Virus record (IMG/VR): IMGVR_UViG_3300048015_000345
Span: 1 to 26,042 of that record
Reading direction: 5' to 3' (one strand)
DNA: 26,042 nt
Source: a virus
Below the pieces are notes generated by a model that saw nothing but the letters and a program-made list of their open reading frames with translations, searched no databases and had not been told where the DNA came from. Positions within the stretch are counted from its first letter, which is position 1. Every line of letters begins with the position of its first letter. The position numbers were made by a program, and so were the translations under genes. Of this stretch, positions 22,566 to 26,042 are shown one piece after another.

Positions 22566-22787
22566 TTATAGTGCCGCCATTCTTTTTTTTCGATCCTCAA
22601 TTGCCGCACGTTCTTTTAGTCCAGCGTCAATAGCCCGTGCTGCATCGTCACGGCGTGCGGCAAACCGTTTGACCCAGCTTCTACTTTTGCCCAAACGGTA
22701 GAGTGCGGCACGTTGGGCCGTGGTTGAGGCCGTTGCAACGGCATAGTCGGCATTCAATTCGGTGAGGTCTAGGGGTGCCGTTTCCAT
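22566..22787 (-). CDS. Small Ala/Arg-rich hypothetical protein
   Basis: The 73-residue product (starts METAPLDLTELNADYAVATAST) is helical and basic in its second half (RSWVKRFAARRDDAARAIDAGLKERAAIEDRKKRM). TACATT, a one-base variant of the box, lies 5 nt upstream and a strong terminator follows, which supports a real monocistronic unit. It directly follows the iteron region. No family is recognised. Confidence 0.55.
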   Translation of the reverse strand: METAPLDLTELNADYAVATASTTAQRAALYRLGKSRSWVKRFAARRDDAARAIDAGLKERAAIEDRKKRMAAL

Positions 22788-22792
22788 GTTTT

Positions 22793-22798
22793 AATGTA
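22793..22798 (-). promoter_or_regulatory. TACATA-like box (TACATT) before the 73-codon gene
   Basis: TACATT, then AAAAC, then the ATG at 22787. It lies between the iteron region and the gene. Confidence 0.45.
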
Positions 22799-22825
22799 GT
22801 GGTTCAAGTTTGAATTGCGTTGCAG

Positions 22826-23031
22826 ATTAATAACGGGAAGTGGCGTAAGTGGGCAAAGTGGCGTGAAATCTGAACATTTCCCCCGCTCACGTTTGCCGTT
22901 CCCCTTATTAATAAATTACTTTCCATCAACAGATGAAGATTTCAGGGTTGCCACTATGCCCACTTGATGAGCGGGGGAAATGTTCAGATTTCACGCCACT
23001 TTGCCCACTTATGCCACTTCTCGTTATTAAT
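22826..23031. repeat. 64-bp inverted repeat with AAGTGG iterons, candidate replication origin
   Basis: The arms 22826-22889 and 22968-23031 are inverted copies that agree at 62 of 64 positions, with a 78-bp spacer. Each arm carries three AAGTGG units in 9-bp phase, and the spacer holds a further, partly diverged copy of the same segment plus an AT-rich stretch (TTATTAATAAATTA). It lies just downstream of the PrimPol-helicase genes and contains no gene. The arrangement of phased iterons plus AT-rich DNA beside replication genes is that of a phage or plasmid replication origin; a regulatory cruciform is the alternative. Confidence 0.7.
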
Positions 23032-23063
23032 TATGCCTTTTTGACCCCGTTAAGGGCATAAAT

Positions 23064-23128
23064 GGAAGTGGGATAGAAACGGGTCTTGCCCACTTCTATC
23101 CCACTTATGCCACTTCTATCCCACTTCC
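23064..23128. repeat. Second iteron cluster with a 15-bp inverted repeat
   Basis: GGAAGTGGGATAGAA at 23064-23078 is perfectly inverted at 23114-23128. Within the cluster CCACTTCTATCCCACTT is directly repeated (23090-23106 and 23110-23126). CCACTT units start at 23090, 23101, 23110 and 23121, close to one helical turn apart. TTATTAAT follows at 23131. With the 64-bp repeat this makes about twelve AAGTGG/CCACTT units. Confidence 0.75.
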
Positions 23129-23133
23129 GATTA

Positions 23134-24723
23134 TTAATTCGGGTAGTTCGGAACACACGATTTCAACTCCGTGAAAAATTCAGATACCGGGATTTCCGTC
23201 CCCGGTATGGTTGTGAGTTTTGGGCAGTTGCGGATTGCTTCTATCCGGATCATTTTCCGACCGTCCAGTGTTCTTTCGGTGATATCCCATTTCCACGCTT
23301 TGCGTAAAGCGGGTGCGAACCGTCTGAGTTGTCCAGCGGTTGCCCGTGCCGTCTGAGGCAGTTTTTTCAATTTCTCATGGTCCCCATTACATGCACCGGT
23401 TAATAGATGGTGTAAATTACCCGCCGTTAATTCCAACGTACCCTTGGCATCGGCAAGTTCAACCCTGAGTAATTCGAGCAGCAAGCTATCGTCCAATGAC
23501 TCAGTTTGATTGGTTTCCTCAACCGCCCGGTGAACGTTGTAGAACGTGAGGTCACCCATACAGGCCGTGACCCAACGAATGGAATCGGCCATCCGGCCCA
23601 AGGTCGGCAATTCGACCTCATCGGACCCGAGGCCCCTAACCATTAGGTCAAGTAACGCACCAAACATGCGGGGTAATTCCTCATCGAATGCCGCAAATAG
23701 AACCTTTTCCTCCATCCGGTGTTCGATTACCGGTTGCCTCACAATGATCGACCGTGATGCCAAATCCTGGGCCGTAATGACCTCAGGAATGGAATTGCAC
23801 AATACCGGTGAACATATAGCCAACGTCATCATTTCGTCGTTGGAATATAGTTTCCGTGTTTTAATGCCGCCGCCAGTTGAGGCCCTGCATAGCACGTCGG
23901 AAAACTCACTGTCAATATAACTCACATTGTCATAGGCCAAGATATGTTCGTGTTGCGCCTGCACCCCGAGGTCATGTTCACTTTTAGGTTTGCCACTTAA
24001 TTCACCGACCAACACCGGATCGACAATGCGGCGGATGAATCGGCACACGATTGATTTGCCAGAACCCTGTTCACCGATGAGTGAGGTACAGAAATATGGG
24101 CCAAACCCTTTACACGCATCTAAGATTGCACCGGTGATGAGTGTGAACCCCTCATCGGTGCATGAACAAAATTCTTTCAACCTTTTCATTGACCCGCCAG
24201 CAACGGGCAAAGGCAATTCTTTCATTGTTGCTGAGTGCCTGAATTTTACGGGTGCCGGTGCCATTGGTAGTATTCGCCAACCCTCACGGGAAATCTCAAC
24301 AACCGACCAATCGGCCCTGCCGAGGTCGCAATAGATGCGGTCACCGAATCTAGTCCAACGGTTGGACGTGGTATATTTTGTATACTTCCTGGCATTGAAT
24401 GATAGAATTTCACAGGTCGATCTAAGTGCCTTATCATTCGCTACCATTCCAGTTGTTTCGAAATAAACACCGCTGAGATATTCACGAAAATCATGCCGTG
24501 ATATCGGTCGATTTTCAAAGTGGTCACCGACTTCGATAGTTGCCCATGCGACACCGCCCTCGGTCCAAAGTTCGGCATTCAAACCTATCTTAACCAAATC
24601 CTCGGCGGTTGTTGGTTTCTTTTTCTTACCGATTCCGTTGCTGTTGTTGTCCGGTGCCTCAACCTCAGAATACTCAATATCAATAGCTGCTGCTGCGTCC
24701 GACATATTTTCAAAATTACTCAC
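23134..24723 (-). CDS. Phage replication helicase-type ATPase
   Basis: The 529-residue product has Walker A GEQGSGKS (217-224), Walker B-like HILAYDNVS (260-268), a sensor-like CRASTGGGIKTRKLYSNDE stretch (279-297), then SPVLCNSIPEVI and the arginine-containing DLASRSIIV motif (320-328). This is the ATPase family found beside PrimPol genes in phages and plasmids, which is presumed to load or act as the replicative helicase. The N-terminal 200 residues carry no recognisable domain. It begins at a GTG that overlaps the PrimPol stop (GTGA), so the two are coupled; an ATG six codons in is an alternative. Its 3' end abuts the iteron region. Confidence 0.85.
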   Translation of the reverse strand: MSNFENMSDAAAAIDIEYSEVEAPDNNSNGIGKKKKPTTAEDLVKIGLNAELWTEGGVAWATIEVGDHFENRPISRHDFREYLSGVYFETTGMVANDKALRSTCEILSFNARKYTKYTTSNRWTRFGDRIYCDLGRADWSVVEISREGWRILPMAPAPVKFRHSATMKELPLPVAGGSMKRLKEFCSCTDEGFTLITGAILDACKGFGPYFCTSLIGEQGSGKSIVCRFIRRIVDPVLVGELSGKPKSEHDLGVQAQHEHILAYDNVSYIDSEFSDVLCRASTGGGIKTRKLYSNDEMMTLAICSPVLCNSIPEVITAQDLASRSIIVRQPVIEHRMEEKVLFAAFDEELPRMFGALLDLMVRGLGSDEVELPTLGRMADSIRWVTACMGDLTFYNVHRAVEETNQTESLDDSLLLELLRVELADAKGTLELTAGNLHHLLTGACNGDHEKLKKLPQTARATAGQLRRFAPALRKAWKWDITERTLDGRKMIRIEAIRNCPKLTTIPGTEIPVSEFFTELKSCVPNYPN

Positions 24724-25736
24724 GACAACCCCCCGATTACTTTTTCAATTTCCTCACTTCTATCAATTACGCACCCATATCCCCTCGATGCCAACCTAGC
24801 TGCGGCAAGTCCAAAATCACCGCCGCACCTGAGCAGGGCAAATGCCGCAAATTTCGAGTAGTTGCCCCCCTGTTCAAACGGCGGTGCCGACGACGTGAAA
24901 ACGTGTAGGTTGTTTTTGTCACCGTGAACCGATGCCGATATGCCGTCCGACGTGTCTTTACCGGGTCGTGTCCACCCGTCCCGTGTCTCAACCCAACCGA
25001 ACGGTTCTAATACCTCGGCCCAGGTCACCGCCTGTTCATAATCGTCACCGGGTCGATAACCGGTTGGGAATTGTTCACGATCATTGGTTGCCCGTGCGGT
25101 GCGGATTGCCACCGGTTGCCTGTATTTGTCCCTTTGCCGTGCGTGTTCGAGAAACACGGCCCGAACCTCAGGTGTGATGGTTGGCACGTCTAGCAATGAC
25201 CCCTGCGTGAGGCGGTAAGACCGTCCGCTTTTGTGTGTGTCATCGGGTGAACCGGGTGCGACGAACAATCCACCCTCGCCTCGTGTTTCGATGAGACTTT
25301 CACCGGCACTATTGCGGGCAAATTTCTGGTTCCCTTCAATGACCTCACACCGCCAAACGACGTGCCTGCCGCCTGAGGGTGTTGCAATAATGGGTAAGGT
25401 CCATGCGACCTTATCTGCCATAGGCGGCAAGTTGAACCGCCAGAAACGATAATCCATTGACTCTGGGGCGGTGCTACGGTTGTCAAAATCTAACACTTCC
25501 AGATTGCCGGATCGTTCACCGCACAAAATAGCGATGCCGCAAGGCCCATCTTCGTGCCGCCAGAAATTGGCCCACTCATATTCAGGCACCCCGCCCCGTG
25601 ACCACTTCCACAGGCCCTTGGTGTCTTTACTTTTCTTTCGGATCGGCACACAGGCCAAACCCGCTTTGGTATATTCCCTCACCCATTGTGCCGGATTCCT
25701 TTTTGAATTCGGTTCCTCACATACTACAATATTCAT
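24720..25736 (-). CDS. Primase-polymerase (PrimPol, archaeo-eukaryotic primase type)
   Basis: The 338-residue product has the three PrimPol motifs in order: NLEVLDFDN (78-86, catalytic D83 and D85), the SGGRHVVW histidine motif (121-128, H125) and ETRGEGGLFVAPGS (150-163). An N-terminal WVREYTKAGLACVPI segment (18-32) and GIAILCG (67-73) are also typical of the bifunctional DNA primase/polymerase N-terminal domain. The C-terminal 100 residues look like the accessory helical domain. It makes primers and probably extends them at the phage origin. The ATG at 25736 is chosen because AAGGA lies 6 nt upstream; an earlier in-frame start at 25799 lies beside a hairpin and adds non-conserved sequence. 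Confidence 0.9.
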   Translation of the reverse strand: MNIVVCEEPNSKRNPAQWVREYTKAGLACVPIRKKSKDTKGLWKWSRGGVPEYEWANFWRHEDGPCGIAILCGERSGNLEVLDFDNRSTAPESMDYRFWRFNLPPMADKVAWTLPIIATPSGGRHVVWRCEVIEGNQKFARNSAGESLIETRGEGGLFVAPGSPDDTHKSGRSYRLTQGSLLDVPTITPEVRAVFLEHARQRDKYRQPVAIRTARATNDREQFPTGYRPGDDYEQAVTWAEVLEPFGWVETRDGWTRPGKDTSDGISASVHGDKNNLHVFTSSAPPFEQGGNYSKFAAFALLRCGGDFGLAAARLASRGYGCVIDRSEEIEKVIGGLS

Positions 25737-25754
25737 GTTAATCCTTATTGGTGT

Positions 25755-25770
25755 CGGGCGTGGCAGCCCG
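25755..25770 (-). other. Small hairpin in the PrimPol leader
   Basis: CGGGC (25755-25759) and GCCCG (25766-25770) form a 5-bp stem upstream of the PrimPol ribosome-binding site. It is a weak candidate for leader control. Confidence 0.25.
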
Positions 25771-25787
25771 GTTCCTTTTCTTGAACT

Positions 25788-25815
25788 ACACCCCGGCACA
25801 CACCGGGGTGTTTTT
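25788..25815 (+). terminator. Terminator-like hairpin between the HTH gene and PrimPol
   Basis: ACACCCCGG (25788-25796) pairs perfectly with CCGGGGTGT (25803-25811), followed on the plus strand by TTTTTAATTAA. The T tract is on the plus side, so it would best stop plus-strand transcripts, although no plus-strand gene was found immediately left of it. On the minus strand the hairpin lacks a U tract. Confidence 0.5.
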
Positions 25816-25847
25816 AATTAAACACGACCGATTCATTACTTCCAATT

Positions 25848-26042
25848 TCATTTCGCTTTGTCCTTTTTCAGTTTGATACCCATAGATCGCAATTTCTTCT
25901 TCACTTCCGCAACCTCAGCGGGTGAATAACCTTTGCGGATGCCGTCACCAGTTTGCGGCACCGCAACTAACCCCAACCGTCTGAGTCTGTAATACACCGT
26001 CGTGGGTATTCCTAATTCTTTCAATAATTCAACTACAGTCAT
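25848..26042 (-). CDS. Small HTH (MerR/excisionase-like) DNA-binding protein
   Basis: The 64-residue product (starts MTVVELLKELGIPTTVYYRLRRLGL) has a MerR-like helix-turn-helix with a short wing (VPQTGDGIRKGYSPAEVAEVKKKLR, about 28-52) and a basic tail. Single-domain proteins of this kind are commonly phage regulators or excisionases. Its start codon is the last base triplet of the window, so any upstream promoter, box or integrase partner cannot be seen. It precedes the replication genes in the transcription order. Confidence 0.7.
   Translation of the reverse strand: MTVVELLKELGIPTTVYYRLRRLGLVAVPQTGDGIRKGYSPAEVAEVKKKLRSMGIKLKKDKAK

Noticed and set aside
22501-22701. Plus-strand frame after the HNH gene, near a perfect AAGGAGGT at 22547
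   Set aside because: The AAGGAGGT lies inside that frame rather than before its start, and pairs in a small hairpin (AAGGAG/CTCCTT); no sensible start follows it.
22826-23128. Possible CRISPR array or IS ends
   Set aside because: The units are inverted and unevenly spaced with no unique equal-length spacers, and no transposase is present between or beside the arms.
24720-25799. Longer PrimPol reading from 25799
   Set aside because: The extra 21 residues are Pro/Arg-rich and unlike the family; the ATG at 25736 has a proper AAGGA site.
1-26042. tRNA, rRNA or riboswitch genes
   Set aside because: I saw no cloverleaf-like set of conserved tRNA boxes and no rRNA-like stretch; a covariance-model scan would be needed to exclude small RNAs.

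Overview
The window is the left part of an integrated siphovirus-type prophage with an HK97-like head. It starts inside a chromosomal gene. Bases 1-666 encode the N-terminal domain of ComM/YifB (Mg-chelatase-like AAA+ protein). The reading frame is lost exactly where the ATP-binding loop should begin, so the prophage appears to sit inside comM. The host cannot be named. The ComM fragment and the Ser-rich phage proteins give a weak impression of Planctomycetota or a relative. No integrase, repressor, attR or recognisable endolysin lies in the window; the integrase and attR may lie beyond base 26042.

Almost every phage gene is on the minus strand, so the phage reads right to left. The right end holds an HTH protein, a primase-polymerase (PrimPol) and a helicase-type ATPase. 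Next comes a 346-base non-coding region with a near-perfect 64-bp inverted repeat and about a dozen AAGTGG iterons, a good candidate replication origin. Several small genes, a lone plus-strand HNH-type gene, a DNA methyltransferase, an SGNH-hydrolase tail spike and a fibre-like protein follow.

The packaging, head and tail modules then run in textbook order: small terminase (P27 family), large terminase, portal, prohead protease, capsid, head-tail connectors, tail tube, frameshifted tail chaperone and tape measure. After these come two tail proteins (one a 605-residue Ser/Gly/Cys-rich modular protein), two glycosyltransferases and an XhlA-like membrane protein.

Three things stand out. First, the large terminase has a complete HNH endonuclease domain fused to its N-terminus. 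Second, a hexamer TACATA (or a one-base variant) lies 5 nt (once 4 nt) upstream of the start codon of nine genes. These are the genes that open apparent transcription units, and they mostly lack Shine-Dalgarno sequences; genes inside units instead have GGAGG/GGGGG/AAGGA-type sites or overlapping starts. This looks like a phage promoter family producing leaderless mRNAs, or an unusual start signal. Third, the Ser-rich tail protein overlaps a GT25 glycosyltransferase gene, which overlaps a fused GT-A/GT9-like gene, suggesting phage-encoded glycosylation of the tail or of host surface sugars.
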